A DNA stretch of 64,000 nucleotides from Nemertoderma westbladi (Eukaryota; Xenacoelomorpha; Nemertodermatida; Nemertodermatidae), in the NCBI GenBank assembly GCA_032718475.1, contig JAUCBJ010006792.1, forward strand, positions 1-64,000, written 5' to 3'. Position numbers and translations under genes: made by a program. The notes under the pieces were generated by a model, which saw only the letters and a list, made by a program, of their open reading frames with translations, was not told where the DNA came from and did not search any database. Of this stretch, positions 22,201 to 33,299 are shown piece after piece (the stretch's first letter is position 1; every line of letters starts with the position of its first letter).

Positions 22201-24650
22201 TTTCAGGAATCCCTTGGGATTATTGCGCAGAAAAGAATCACATAGAATTAGGCATATCAAGAAGGTATTTTTTTTAAAGTTTTGTAAATATATATTTCAA
22301 TTTGGAAGCCCGAATATTTTCGGGAAGGTCATTCCAGATTTTGACGCCCTGAAATTTGAAAGAGCGATGAGCGACAATGAGACGGACATTAGGGAGATAG
22401 TAAAGAGCGATGAGCGACAACGAGACGGACATTAGGGAGATAGTAAAGAGCGATGAGCGACAACGAGACAGACATTAGGGAGATAGTAAAGAGCGATGAG
22501 CGACAACGAGATGGACATTAGGGAGATAGTAAAGAGCGATGAGCGACAACGAGACAGACATTAGGGAGATAGTAAAGAGCGATGAGCGACAACGAGACGG
22601 ACATTAGGGAGATAGTAAAGAGCGATGAGCAGCAACGAGATGGACATTAGGGAGGTAGTAAAGAGCGATGAGCAACAACGAGACGGACATTAGGGAGATA
22701 GTAAAGAGCGATGAGCGACAACGAGACAGACATTCGGGAAATAGTAAGAGAGCGATGAGCGACAACGAGACGGACATTAGGGAGATAGTAAAGAGCGATG
22801 AGCGACAACGAGACGGACATTAGGGAGATAGTAAAGAGCGATGAGCGACAATGAGACGGACATTAGGGAGATAGTAAAGAGCGATGACCGACAACGAGAC
22901 GGACATTAGGGAGATAGTAAAGAGCGATGACCGACAACGAGACGGACATTAGGGAGATAGTAAAGAGTGATGAGCGACAACGAGACGGACATTAGGGAGA
23001 TAGTAAAGAGCGATGAGCGACAACGAGACGGACATTAGGGAGATAGTAAAGAGCGATGAGCAACAACGAGATGGACATTAGGGAGGTAGTAAAGAGCGAT
23101 GAGCAACAACGAGACGGACATTAGGGAGATAGTAAAGAGCGATGAGCGACAACGAGACAGACATTCGGGAAATAGTAAAGAGAGCGATGAGCGACAACGA
23201 GACGGACATTAGGGAGATAGTAAAGAGCGATGAGCGACAACGAGACGGACATTAGGGAGATAGTAAAGAGCAATGAGCGACAATGAGACAGACATTAGGG
23301 AGATAGTAAAGAGCGATGAGCGACAACGAGACAGACATTAGGGAGATAGTAAAGAGCGATGAGCGACAACGAGACGGACATTAGGGAGATAGTAAAGAGC
23401 GATGAGCGACAACGAGACGGACATTAGTGAGATAGTAAAGAGCGATGAGCGACAACGAGACAGACATTCGGGAAATAGTAAAGAGCGATGAGCGACAACG
23501 AGACAGACATTAGGGAGATAGTAAAGAGCGATGAGCGACAACGAGACGGACATTAGGGAGATAGTAAAGAGCGATGAGCGACAACGAGACGGACATTAGG
23601 GAGGTAGTAAAGAGCAATGAGCGACAACGAGACAGACATTAGGGAGATAGTAAAGAGCGATGAGCGACAACGAGACAGACATTCTGGAAATAGTAAAGAG
23701 CGATGAGCGAAAACGAGACGGACATTAGGGAGATAGTAAAGAGCGATGAGCAACAACAAGACGGACATTAGGGAGATAGTAAAGAGCGATGAGCAACAAC
23801 GAAACGGACATTAGGGAGATAGTAAAGAGCGATGAGCAACAACGAGACGGACATTAGGGAGATAGTAAAGAGCGATGAGCGACAACGAGATGGACATTAG
23901 GGAGATAGTAAAGAGCGATGAGTGACAACGAGACGGACATTAGGGAGATAGTAAAGAGCGATGAGCGACAACGAGACGGACATTAGGGAGATAGTAAAGA
24001 GCGATGAGCGACAACGAGACGGACATTAGGGAGATAGTAAAGAGCGATGAGCGACAACGAGACGGACATTAGGGAGATAGTAATTTTTCGATGTTGTCAT
24101 GTCGCTCTCGTATTATATGGGTGAATGTCAGAGACCTTTGAAAATAAATTAGAGAGACTTGAATTGCCGGGATTGTTGGATATATCAAACATTACCGTAG
24201 CTACTTGCTGTATGTATAACTTTTCAATTGGTAGAATCCATAGTTCTTTGTAAAGTTGAGTAGCTGAGGATCGGGAGTCGGAAAATATATCTCTTAGTAC
24301 TTTATTAACACACACCTTGAGTGGGTGAATGAAAGAATGATGTGTTACCCCAAACTATAAGAGCATACAAAAGATGTAAGGATGGATTTAGTAAGTAATA
24401 TACTTATCTGCAGTTTGGTCCTATCTATTCCATAATTAGCTTACTAGGCCCTCATGAGTACCAGCAGTTAATGTAAAGTAAAGCATACGCAATATTTGGC
24501 GCAGAAGGACATAACGTAACTTGTAAAATATTCCAATGGATTTTGATATTTTTTTGTGTATATACTATATAGTTAGTGTGTGTTTTCCAAGACATGTCAG
24601 AATCAATCTAAAGCCCTAAGTATTTAGTCATCAGAGTTTCAGAAATAGGT
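22201..24650 (-). pseudogene. LINE reverse transcriptase C-terminus, split by a minisatellite
   Basis: Minus-strand translation in mixed frames gives typical features of the end of a non-LTR reverse transcriptase: KYLGL-IDSDMSWKTH (about 24600), LIVWG (about 24345), QLYKELWILPIEKLYIQQ (about 24230) and DIHPYNTRA (about 24110). After the 43-bp array it continues FKFQGVKIWNDLPENIRASK (about 22350-22280) to a stop. Several frameshifts and stops make it an old copy. The element belongs to the broad Jockey/CR1/L2 group; the exact clade is uncertain. Confidence 0.8.
22361..24083. repeat. 43-bp minisatellite, about 40 copies, derived from LINE coding sequence
   Basis: The unit is GATGAGCGACAACGAGACGG followed by ACATTAGGGAGATAGTAAAGAGC (43 bp). 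On the minus strand one unit reads as NYYLPNVRLVVAHRS, which is the missing link between the LINE segments on either side. Since 43 is not a multiple of three, the array scrambles the frame. Variant units with ACATTCGGGAAATAG recur near 22733, 23163, 23467 and 23682, which are multiples of 43 bp apart (10, 7 and 5 units). Confidence 0.95.
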
Positions 24651-24652
24651 TT

Positions 24653-24674
24653 AAGATAAGATAAGATAAGATAT
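24653..24674 (-). repeat. (ATCTT)n tail, 3' end of the second LINE
   Basis: Four AAGAT units on the plus strand, (ATCTT)4 on the minus strand, lie downstream of the LINE that ends at 24887. Short tandem-repeat 3' tails are usual for CR1/L2-type and related LINEs. It marks the 3' insertion edge on the older LINE. Confidence 0.65.
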
Positions 24675-26895
24675 ATTATTCGGAGATAACTCCAGTTAGA
24701 GTAGCGCACAGACAACATTAAAAATCACAATAAAAGGCACAATGTACCGACCAGGACAAAAGTAAAAAGGTTAACACGGTAAACGAGGCGACTGATTCTC
24801 TAGCTTAAGTAAATATCAATTAATATAAAATATGCAACGCATTGCACAAAGTATTTAAATGAAATAAAAATTTACAACGAAACAAGTTACAAATTCCTAT
24901 CAAAATTGCAGTATTTAGTGAGATCGCATTCAATAAGTTTTAGTTTAAATTGCTCCACAGAAATACTGGTAACAATATCATCGGTGAGGTCATTCCAGAT
25001 ATTTACAACTCGATTAAAGAACATATTCGATATTGGGTTAGTAGCACATTTAATGCCTCGACTACTACTACTAGGATCGGCATGCTGCATTGCAGCTGCA
25101 TTTTTAAGAATGCTGTGCCGGCTTGTCAACAAAATTGCACCGCCACAACTCCCTATCACCCATGACATTTGCTAGATCATCCGCATCTTTAAGGCCAGTG
25201 TCCTTTAAGATGCGTCTCAAGAAAGTCATGGGCTCTCCACCATGCTTATTCACTCCATGAGGCTGCCAAAGTACAAGATTATGCACTGGCTGGTCCTCAC
25301 GGCGAAAGCAATGTCCTGCAAAGCGGAGCCGATTTTGTTCTAGTGACAAGCTTGGGGGAACCAATGAAACACCTCCAATGTTATATAGTGTCTGGTTGGA
25401 GATGTGTGCATTGTACTTGACACAATGAACCCGGCGTAGCATTCTTGTGAATGTGCCATCCAGAGATTTGGTGTCCTCAGCAGTTAGAGCCCAGCATGGA
25501 CTCCCGTAGAGGAGTACTGGAACTACTGCTGCTCTAAATAATCGGACCTTAAGTTTCCGATTAATTCTCGGTGCCTCGAAGTTTATATGAGTGGCCACGA
25601 GTAATTGAAAGTGATCGCTGGAAGTATTTTTCAGGATCAAGGTTTAAAAGATTATGCATTATTTTATAAGTGTACACCAAATCAATATGGATCCTACGTA
25701 ATTCCAGCGGTTGCAAATTTAAAAATGAAAGCCTATCTACATAACACATGTCACAATCCAACTTACACCGATAGAATAGTCAACGGGTGAAATAACGTTG
25801 AGTCGCTTCAATTTTGTCCGTAAGGCCGAGAAATGGCGCGCCAGAATAAAATGGGTTCCAGACACAGCTAGCGTACTCTAGAATGGGTCTAACAAACGCT
25901 GTATATGCACATAATAATGCCTGAACTTTAGAAGTTAAAAAGCATCGAAATATTTTATTTATAGACCGATAAGCAGAGGATGTAATAGTCATTACATGTT
26001 CTGTAAATTTAAGATCCTTATCCACAATCACTCCAAGATCGCGATACGAATTAACATTTGCAAGTTGCGTATCATTAATTCTATATGATGAAGGCATAGC
26101 TACATTACCAAGGGTGAGGCTTTTACATTTTGTTTCTTCTAAATTCAACTGCCAATCACTAGACCAACTGGAAAAAATATCAAGATTTTTCTGCAGTAAT
26201 ATACGGTTATCAATATTATCAGCACTCAGGGAACTCAGCACCACTCTACCACATATTATCTTGCCCCTCTAACCGGAAATCAATTTCAACGTGGGCGGAA
26301 GAAGAGTAGGAATCTTGTACATTTAAATTTATTTTAATGTATATTTATAATATATTGCTATATATTTTAAGTATATTGTTATTTGCCAATATCACGGCGT
26401 AATTCATTCATTATTTTAATATTACGAAAAGCACAAAATATCTTGGTATCGTCAGCAAAGAGCCTAGAATTAATACCGGAAAGGTGCGTAGGCATATCAT
26501 TAATGAAAATAATAAATAATAGGGGACCGACACACGAACCCTGTGCTACACCCGATATAACTTTGTAAAAATTAGAAAAGCTTTCACCTATTTTCACTCG
26601 CTGAACACGATCAGTTAAATAGCTGGCAAACCAGCGATGCAAATTACCTGTAATTCCATAACATTTAAGTTTAAGTAACAATTTACTAGGCACAACAGAG
26701 TCAAATGCCTTGGCATAGTCTGTGTATACTACATCAGTAAAACATTTTGCATTAAGGGCAGTTGCCCAATTATAGGTGCAGTCTAAAAGTTGAGTGGTAG
26801 TGCTACGGCCCTTAATAAATCCGTATTGTTCATCTTTTATTAAATTGTTCCTTTTTAAAAAACGCGACATTTCATGAACTATGATTTGAACTAGA
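24675..26895 (-). pseudogene. 5'-truncated CR1/Jockey-type LINE (reverse transcriptase)
   Basis: Minus-strand reverse transcriptase in several frames. 26895-26379 holds RT motifs GFIKGRST, DYAKAFDSV (motif A), GVAQGSCVGPLLF (motif B) and LFADDTK (motif C, FADD). 26244-25780 gives the thumb region (YRDLGVIVDKDLKF, RPILEYASCVWNP). 25761-25561 gives RRIHIDLVYTYKIMHNL and RGHSYKLR, and 25060-24887 gives the typical end FFNRVVNIWNDL. The 5' part, including the endonuclease, is missing beyond about 26895. The frame is broken at about 26310 and 25770 and by a foreign insertion (25104-25590). Confidence 0.85.
25104..25590 (-). pseudogene. Fragment of a third LINE (RTE-like C-terminus) inside the second LINE
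   Basis: The frame reads RKLKVRLFRAAVVPVLLYGS, then CWALT, LRFAGHCFRREDQPVHNLVL and TGLKDADDLANVMGDRELWR. This is the end of an endonuclease-reverse transcriptase LINE common in marine invertebrates and unlike the host LINE. It begins right after RGHSYKLR of the host LINE and ends before the host FFNRVVNIWN segment. I see no clear target-site duplication. Confidence 0.75.
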
Positions 26896-26921
26896 GTCCA
26901 GCTCACCAACAGAGTGCCATC

Positions 26922-26947
26922 GGATCCGATCTGAACCGATCGGATCC
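26922..26947. repeat. 10-bp inverted repeat GGATCCGATC / GATCGGATCC
   Basis: The arms are perfect with a 6-nt loop TGAACC. It lies at the broken 5' edge of the second LINE and directly before a CAAACAG-rich repeat tract. Confidence 0.8.
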
Positions 26948-27062
26948 AACAGCTTCAAACACTTTCAGACAAACTCCAACAGTCCAACAACTTCAAACAG
27001 ATTGAGACAGTTTCAAACAGATTCAAACAGTTTCAAACAGAATCAGACAACTTCCAACAACC
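26948..27062. repeat. TTCAAACAG-rich degenerate short repeats
   Basis: Irregular repeats of TTCAAACAG and TTCAGACAA run through about 115 bp and are poor in G. From 27063 to 27310 I see no feature. Confidence 0.6.
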
Positions 27063-27628
27063 TGTCAATCACTCCACCCACACTCAACCGCAACCCCAAC
27101 TCAACTCCCATCTTCTTGCGCGCAGATAGAATGAAAGCTTTTGAAACTACTAAAGGAACTCCATTCATAAAGCCACAATAACGACAGAGTGGACTGGCCA
27201 CTGGCGGCGCCCTTGAACATTCACACTGTAACTTAAGCTGACCTGAAGGAACAGCCCATTAGGGAGGTCGGTATTTCTCTTTATTCCTGCCGCTATCTTT
27301 GAATAACACATGTAAAAGCTTCTGTGGGATATAACTGGCCCCTTTTGCTTCGCAATCCAGTTTCCCCCCAAGCGCTGGAATACTCTAAAAATGTTCTCTA
27401 ACTGTATATATATTCCCCTCGCCCGCAAGGTACCGTTACAGGTGTTTTAACGGACATAAAAGTCATTCTTCTATATACGTGCTTTAGCGGACATGGTAAG
27501 GCAAAAAACCTGCAATGCACCAAATACCTTTACACGGCTTGGCCTTGATGATTCAGATTGCGACATCTAGCAGCTGGTTGCTGGCATGGAAACAGCCATT
27601 GGACGCATGGTTCTTTGTTTGGCTTGAG

Positions 27629-27640
27629 CCAATCAGAGCG
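27629..27640 (+). promoter_or_regulatory. CCAAT box in the LTR (copy C)
   Basis: CCAATCAGAGCG is conserved with copy B (12973-12961, minus) at a similar depth inside the LTR, about 280-320 bp from its start. Confidence 0.45.
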
Positions 27641-28651
27641 ATTTTTTCTGTCGACGTGTAGATATTCGGCCGATCATACTAGGAGTGTTTAGTCTTACTG
27701 TTTTTCTTGATATAGTTTTGTTGTAGCTATCTAGGCCAGGAACACCGGCTCTAGAGTCAACTCGTTTTCATACTTTAGAAGAAACATTAGTAGGCTTAAA
27801 TTATAGAGCGTATAACTGTTATCTTAACAACTCATATCAATCAGTGCAGTCTTGTCACATCTTGTCATATCATATGTTAACCTACCGTCTTAATGCTTTT
27901 TACTGTTGTTATATTTTGTATTAGTTGGTTGAATATTATTTGGAGAACATTTATAAAGAACCCAAATTTCCCAATTTTCTTGATACACTACAGGTTAGAG
28001 AGACGGGTTATATATAGCGATTGCGACTTATATTATTGTGTATGTAGTGAATTTAATGCTATTTGATAAGCACTACATTGTTCCGTTGCTGTTCTCTTTA
28101 TATATGATAAAAATCATTGACGGTCGGCAAATTAGTGGGCAGTATTGTGTGTTACCGGTAGTGTGCATGATTGTGACTGATAACTAAGCATTTCCTAAAG
28201 AATGCGCCTCATACGTGAATCATAAGCCTTACCGACTTGCCGTTGTGATTAGTATAAGTCATATCTCTGTTTACCTAGATAGAGCGCCACGTCCTAAAGG
28301 AACTGTTAATATTTTCCCGAAAGTAAATAATATTAGTCAGAAATTTATTAACGATCAATCGAATAATACAATACAGTAAGCTTACACTGCAATAATAATC
28401 TAAGCCCTCAGAATCCAGTCTCCCGGGTATATCCAGCGGGTGAATGGACGCGCACTAGGCTGGCTTCTGCTAATGTTGTGTTTATTGGTATTAAATATTT
28501 GTCATCTTCTAAAGTCTATTTATAAACCAAAAGACATATAAATTTTGGCAGGTTAAACTGCTAAAGGTCTTCAAAAGCGCGTACAATAACAGTTATTGAC
28601 TTTATTGCAGTAAGCAATAAAGTTGAAAGTACCGGTCGACCGGTAAAACCT

Positions 28652-28778
28652 GAACCGGTACTTCTGTAGGTCAGTAGGCCCAACTGCCAGAACCGGTACT
28701 GCTGTAGGTCCGTAGGTCCAACTGCCAGAACCGGTACTTCTGTAGGTCCGTAGGCCCAACTGTCCTAACCGGTACTTC
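28652..28778. repeat. 38-bp tandem repeat, about 3 copies
   Basis: The unit is CCGGTACTTCTGTAGGTC followed by AGTAGGCCCAACTGCCAGAA. Copy B has only scattered ACCGGT words in the equivalent place (11990-12040), so the array grew in copy C or shrank in B. Confidence 0.8.
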
Positions 28779-28944
28779 CAGTATAAGTCCATTAGTATTA
28801 TTCGATTTGATTATTGCATACCGGTAGGCTGTTTAAGAGATTAGGGACTGTACACCCCATGTTTCTTTTGGAGCTTACTTATTTCTGTCAGTTTTATTTA
28901 CATGTAAGTTAATATTGAGCTGAAGACGTGTAAGTCTGCTCAGA

Positions 28945-29525
28945 TTGTTCAGATAATTGTAGGCCGGACTGTTGTCGGATTGTTGTTGGGTTTGGAGAGA
29001 TTACTGCGTGTGTAGAGTTTGTCCGATAGAGTGCCAGTTAGTAAGTTGGGGCAGCCATAGCTGTAAGGTCAATCCCCTCTTAAAGAATAAGTCGTACTAC
29101 CGTGTTAGAACGCATACTAACTAACCATTTTGGAATCTGCACATACTGTAGTTTATTTAGGCTTGACAGTATTCTGCCAACGTTTTGGCCTGTGTTTGTT
29201 TGTGTAGTCTGTTCAGGTACCGTAATAGTTATTACTCAGATATTTTGTAGGCTGGATTGTTGTCTAGCTATTATTAGGTCTGAAGAGATTGCTGCTTGTG
29301 TAGAGTTTGTCTGATGAAGTGCCAGTTAGTAAGTTGGGGCAGCCATAGCTGTAAGGTCAATCCCCTCTTAAAGAATAAGTCGTACTACCGTGTTAGAACG
29401 CATACTAACTAACCATTTTGGAATCTGCACATACAGTAGTTTATTTAGGCTTGGTGGTAGTCTGCCAGCGTTTTGGTTTGTATTTGTTTGAGTATTCTGT
29501 ACGGGTAGCGTAATATTTATTATTC
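28945..29525. repeat. 290-bp tandem duplication inside the LTR (copy C)
   Basis: GTCGTACTACCGTGTTAGAA occurs at about 29089 and 29380. It corresponds to the duplication at 11229-11808 in copy B. Confidence 0.8.
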
Positions 29526-30476
29526 AGAGTTTAAGCAATTATTCGCAACATTCATGTCCTCAAGTTTATTCCTACAGTAATTGTGCTTGTTACACATACC
29601 GTTATAGTTAAATTAACCCCGGTACTACACGGGCTGCTTGGCGTAGGAAAAGACTGGTGACTTTGTGCTTCGGTCACTCCAGCAGATGCCGTGGTTCTTT
29701 TAACTGTTCAAGTATATTTAACTACTGATTATTTGTTGTACCAGTACTTGTACCTAATTTAGGGTTTAGTGTACAGTGCTTTCCGAGGTAATTAGTGTGT
29801 AGGCAGTATATTTTGTGTTGTAAAGTGGTTAATAGGCACGCTGGATCTGGTAGTCCGCGGTAATTAACTTCTAGGTAGGAACACTCCGTGATACATAACG
29901 TAGTACCTATAGCGATACGGTTATAGGTCGTCAGGCGGTGGTATTTTCCTATCTGGACAACGCAGTGTATTTACTACTACTTATTATTTTAAAATACCGT
30001 AGTACCCTGTCCGTTGTAATAACCAGAAATCTAACCCTTTGTTAGGCTGGTTTGTAGACTTCCTGTAAAATTACCCTAAAAATTCGTACGTAATATTTTT
30101 GTTGTGTTTAATTAGAGATTTAATCTCACCCGTATCGTAAGTAATTTGTAGTATTAAGTAACTTAGGTAAATTAGAATTATCTGTTTTAGTGTCCCATAA
30201 ATAGCACTTTACTGAGAGCGCCCAGCTTCTGTGTAGTGACCCCCAGAAATAATAACATTTATTTCGAATATTGAAAAAACCCATTTTAAACGGGTATATA
30301 AATATTATAAATCAACTCAAACGATTTATAAATAGTAGGCCTGCCATACAACAACTAGGTCTCAATATCAGTTGGACTACTGCTTAAATAACGGTAATAA
30401 AGTAAGTTAAAGTAACCAAGTAACTCTAAAATATTCAGAAATTCAATTATTCTAAAATAATTGACATACCGGTATT

Positions 30477-30740
30477 TACCATAGGCTTACTATATTTATT
30501 TCTATAAATTTGAGCTGAAATCATACCGGTATTCTGTAATTAATTCTAGTTCATAATTATACTTATATATACTATAAGTGTAAGCTGCATACCGGTATTC
30601 ACGATAGGCCTATTATATATTTATATATATTTGTGCTAAAATTATATACCGGTACTCTGTGACAAACCTAGTTTACAATACTTATATATACTATAAGTGT
30701 ATACCGGTATTCTAATATACTGTAATAAATTACCGGTACT
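30477..30740. repeat. ACCGGTA palindrome repeats in the copy C leader
   Basis: Six TACCGGTA sites at about 30477, 30524, 30590, 30647, 30702 and 30731 match those in copy B. They lie 80-340 nt upstream of the small ORF. Confidence 0.75.
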
Positions 30741-30818
30741 AGGTCAACGGTCATACTGAACTACTAGACTTGCTTTAACTGTAACTATAGCAGTAAGCAT
30801 TCAACTGTATAGCTAAAT

Positions 30819-31363
30819 ATGTCTGACACCCAGCAAAATCTGTCAGACAGTCTAATCGATACAACCATCTGTGACTCAGATAGGAGTTTGGAGCGATTAA
30901 GAAAGGAGTTCAGCTCACCTCCTACTGAAAGAAAGGTCATCCCTCCAGCAGTAGTATCAGACCCTAAGCTAATCCAACACCATAGGTCTATCATCGGCAC
31001 TCGGGCCCAAGTCAAACGGAACCAGGAAGCAGCTGTCCCACAGCAGCAACAGCCTAGTCAAGAAACTTGTTCCCAGCGATCCGATAGCTCCAGTAATTCG
31101 GATACTGTCGAGCTGACCCCGAACGCGGATTGCAGATGGCGGCTAAAGCCTACTCGGACCCCCTTCTCACCCTTCCTGCCGCAGTGCTAACTACTATATT
31201 GATTGCGATGGAGGAACATCAAGCCGATTGGGCGAGAAATAAGCGAGCGACCCAAGATAATTATGCGGGATACGCCAGGGAAGAATAGATGTCTATTGTC
31301 GAGTCACAATGGAACTTTCCCGGACCCGGACTCCCGTTAGATCTGTCCGAGGCTACTTGGTAA
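30819..31363 (+). pseudogene. Small ORF upstream of gag (copy C), frameshifted
   Basis: It begins MSDTQQNLSDSLID as in copy B. A frameshift near 31115-31135 moves the original frame to one that reads YSDPLLTLPAAVL, and a TAG follows at about 31287. The conserved WNFPGPGLPL segment is still readable, ending with TAA at 31361-31363, exactly 15 nt before the gag ATG. Confidence 0.7.
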
Positions 31364-31375
31364 GATACACACAGG

Positions 31376-33299
31376 ATGGGAGTGGCTAAAGATACGATGG
31401 ATCCAGCTGTTTGGAAGAGGTCGGCAGCAGGATATGTGCAGGGATTCTTCGGCTCCTTAGAGCGATTAGAAGAACAACTGTTTCGACAACCCCAAGGACC
31501 TCAAGAGCAGGAAGAACTGCTATACCAAGTACGCGAAAGAACCCTACGCATTCGACTAATCCTATCAGCTTTTGAGGAAACTTCCAAAAGAAGACAGGAC
31601 ACGTTGCTGCAGGTTGCTGTCAAAACTTGGTTCCAGCGGGTAGGTCTCAAAGTACAAGAAACGGACCAGTGGAAATCCCAGCTGTCTGAGAGACTAACCT
31701 ATGAAGAACCAACCGATGCCACCCTTTCTCAAGTGGAAGGCGAAGAGACCGCAGAGAGACCACGAACGAGAGACGCCATAGACATTTATCTGTCCGACTA
31801 TCAGCGATTCCTAGGAGACAAAGAGTTGAGGAGACGGCTGTCTGGACTTTCCCCTAATAGTGAAGGAACCCAGCGTGTGTTAGACTCAATCGATGCTGAA
31901 ATGTTAGCTGCTAACCAAGCTGAATTTGATGAAAAACTCCGCCTCACTAGAGTCCAAGAAGAACAAGTAAAGAAAAGACGGATTGAGGAACGAAAGGCGG
32001 CAGCAGTAGCAGCGGTAATGGCAGAAGCAGAAGTGGACCGAAAGGCAGCAGCAGCGGCAGCGGCAATGGCAGAAGCAGAAGTGGAAAGAAAGACAGCAGC
32101 AGTAGCAGCGGCAATGGCAGAAGCAGAAGTGGAAAGAAAGGCAGCAAAGGCAGTGGCAGAAGCAGAACGGAGAGCGTCTGAGGAGACTACCCAACTGGAG
32201 TTGGAAAATCTGCAAGAGACGCAAGACAACATAAATAAACAGTTAACTGCTAGTCACATGCAGATGATGAGAAAATCTACTCCCAAACGCCAGGGATACA
32301 CATCATCGGAAGAAAGCGAAACCACCGATCCTGAAGGCGGAGGAAATAGATCTCGTCTAAGCAGGCGTAGAAAAACATCTTACCGTCACAAATTGCCTGA
32401 TTTGCCCCCAGCTGTTAGAAGACAACTAGCTAGCACAGACTTGAGTAGTATAGAACCTACAGACCAAATTATTAAGGTCAAAAGACTCCCTACTATAGTT
32501 GATGAGCCTGAAATAATTAGGCCTGTCGTTCCCAAAGTCACTCCTGTGTTAGAGACCCCTGTACTTCCAGAGCTTAACTCTAAATTCCCTTTACACAGTA
32601 CTACACTGCCTGTGCCCGGTAGAACAGTCCATGAGAATATCCCTGTCCTGGAAGCTGAGAGAGAAATCAAAGATTTGTCTCCCGTCGTCCCACATCAGCC
32701 CGCTACAATGTTGGCGACTCCCGCTTCGGCGGTCGAGTGGGTAGAGGAGGGACGGCGGGGGATGAATCTCCTGCTCGGACAGATGCAGGAGACTGTCTAC
32801 CAACTTAAGGGAACAGTAAGGGAAGGTAGGGCAGAATTGCAAGAAGTGCAGCAAAGTATCGCGCTAGAACGCGACAAATTAGTCAATATACAAAATGGTA
32901 TACCAATACCCCCTGTAAAATTGTGTCAACCTGTTAGGTCTGAAGTATTACATGCGCAAGGTGTGGAGCCTACACGCATCTATACTGCTAGTGAAGTAGA
33001 AACTCCTATAGCAAACCCTATTAAGGGTGATTATAGACCTGTTATTAATGATATCCCCTATAGACCTGACAATGATCCGAGAAATTTATATACCGATAAT
33101 TCGATATTAAATAACACGATGGCCCAAGAAAGCTTTACGCGTCAGATGGCTAGAACAGAAGCCCGCCAAGCGGTCAAAGTGGGAGAGATCGTCAAATTCA
33201 ATGGAGATGAGATGAAATGGTTACCTTTCAACGAATATTACAAAGATAGCATACAAAACTCTGTACTATCTAACGGAGAGAAACTTAGGTTCCTCATCG
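31376..33299 (+). pseudogene. gag: BEL/Pao Gag (copy C), truncated by the satellite array
   Basis: This long gag frame has no internal stop: an N-terminal helical part (MGVAKDTMDPAVWKRS), an Ala/Glu/Arg-rich coiled-coil stretch with a 16-residue repeat, a Pro-rich middle (LPDLPPAVRRQL), and the beginning of the DUF1759-type domain (VKFNGDEMKWLPFNEYYKD). After FLI (33299) it runs into the tandem-repeat array, and the last few codons to the stop at 33319 are not gag. It is in the same frame as the upstream small ORF end. Copy B continues for about 90 residues beyond this point. Confidence 0.88.
31997..32140. repeat. 48-bp (16-residue) repeat in gag, three copies
   Basis: The peptide unit is AAAVAAVMAEAEVDRK and near-identical versions. 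It is in frame and extends the predicted coiled coil. Copy B has a single shorter equivalent (about 8640-8690). Confidence 0.9.

Larger units (their letters stand above)
27311..30818 (+). repeat. 5' LTR plus leader of copy C
   Basis: It starts TGTAAAAGCTTCTGTGGG and runs collinear with copy B to the small ORF at 30819. Upstream sequence is unrelated to ORF3, so this is the real 5' edge of an inserted element. It contains a conserved CCAAT box (27629), a 38-bp repeat (28652), the 290-bp duplication (28945) and ACCGGTA repeats (30477). No target-site duplication can be tested, because the other end of the element is lost in the satellite array. Confidence 0.78.

Noticed and set aside
23338-23768. 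Repetitive ORFs reading SLSLIALYYLPNV
   Set aside because: They are the 43-bp minisatellite read in frame for 129 bp stretches, derived from LINE codons. Not a gene.
22361-24083. Possible CRISPR array (regular 43-bp repeats)
   Set aside because: There are no unique spacers, the whole unit is repeated, and the genome is animal.
31801-32232. Minus-strand ORFs opposite gag (66-143 codons, Ser/Ala/Leu-rich)
   Set aside because: They mirror the Ala/Glu-rich codons of gag. The plus frame has a known domain and a homologue in copy B.
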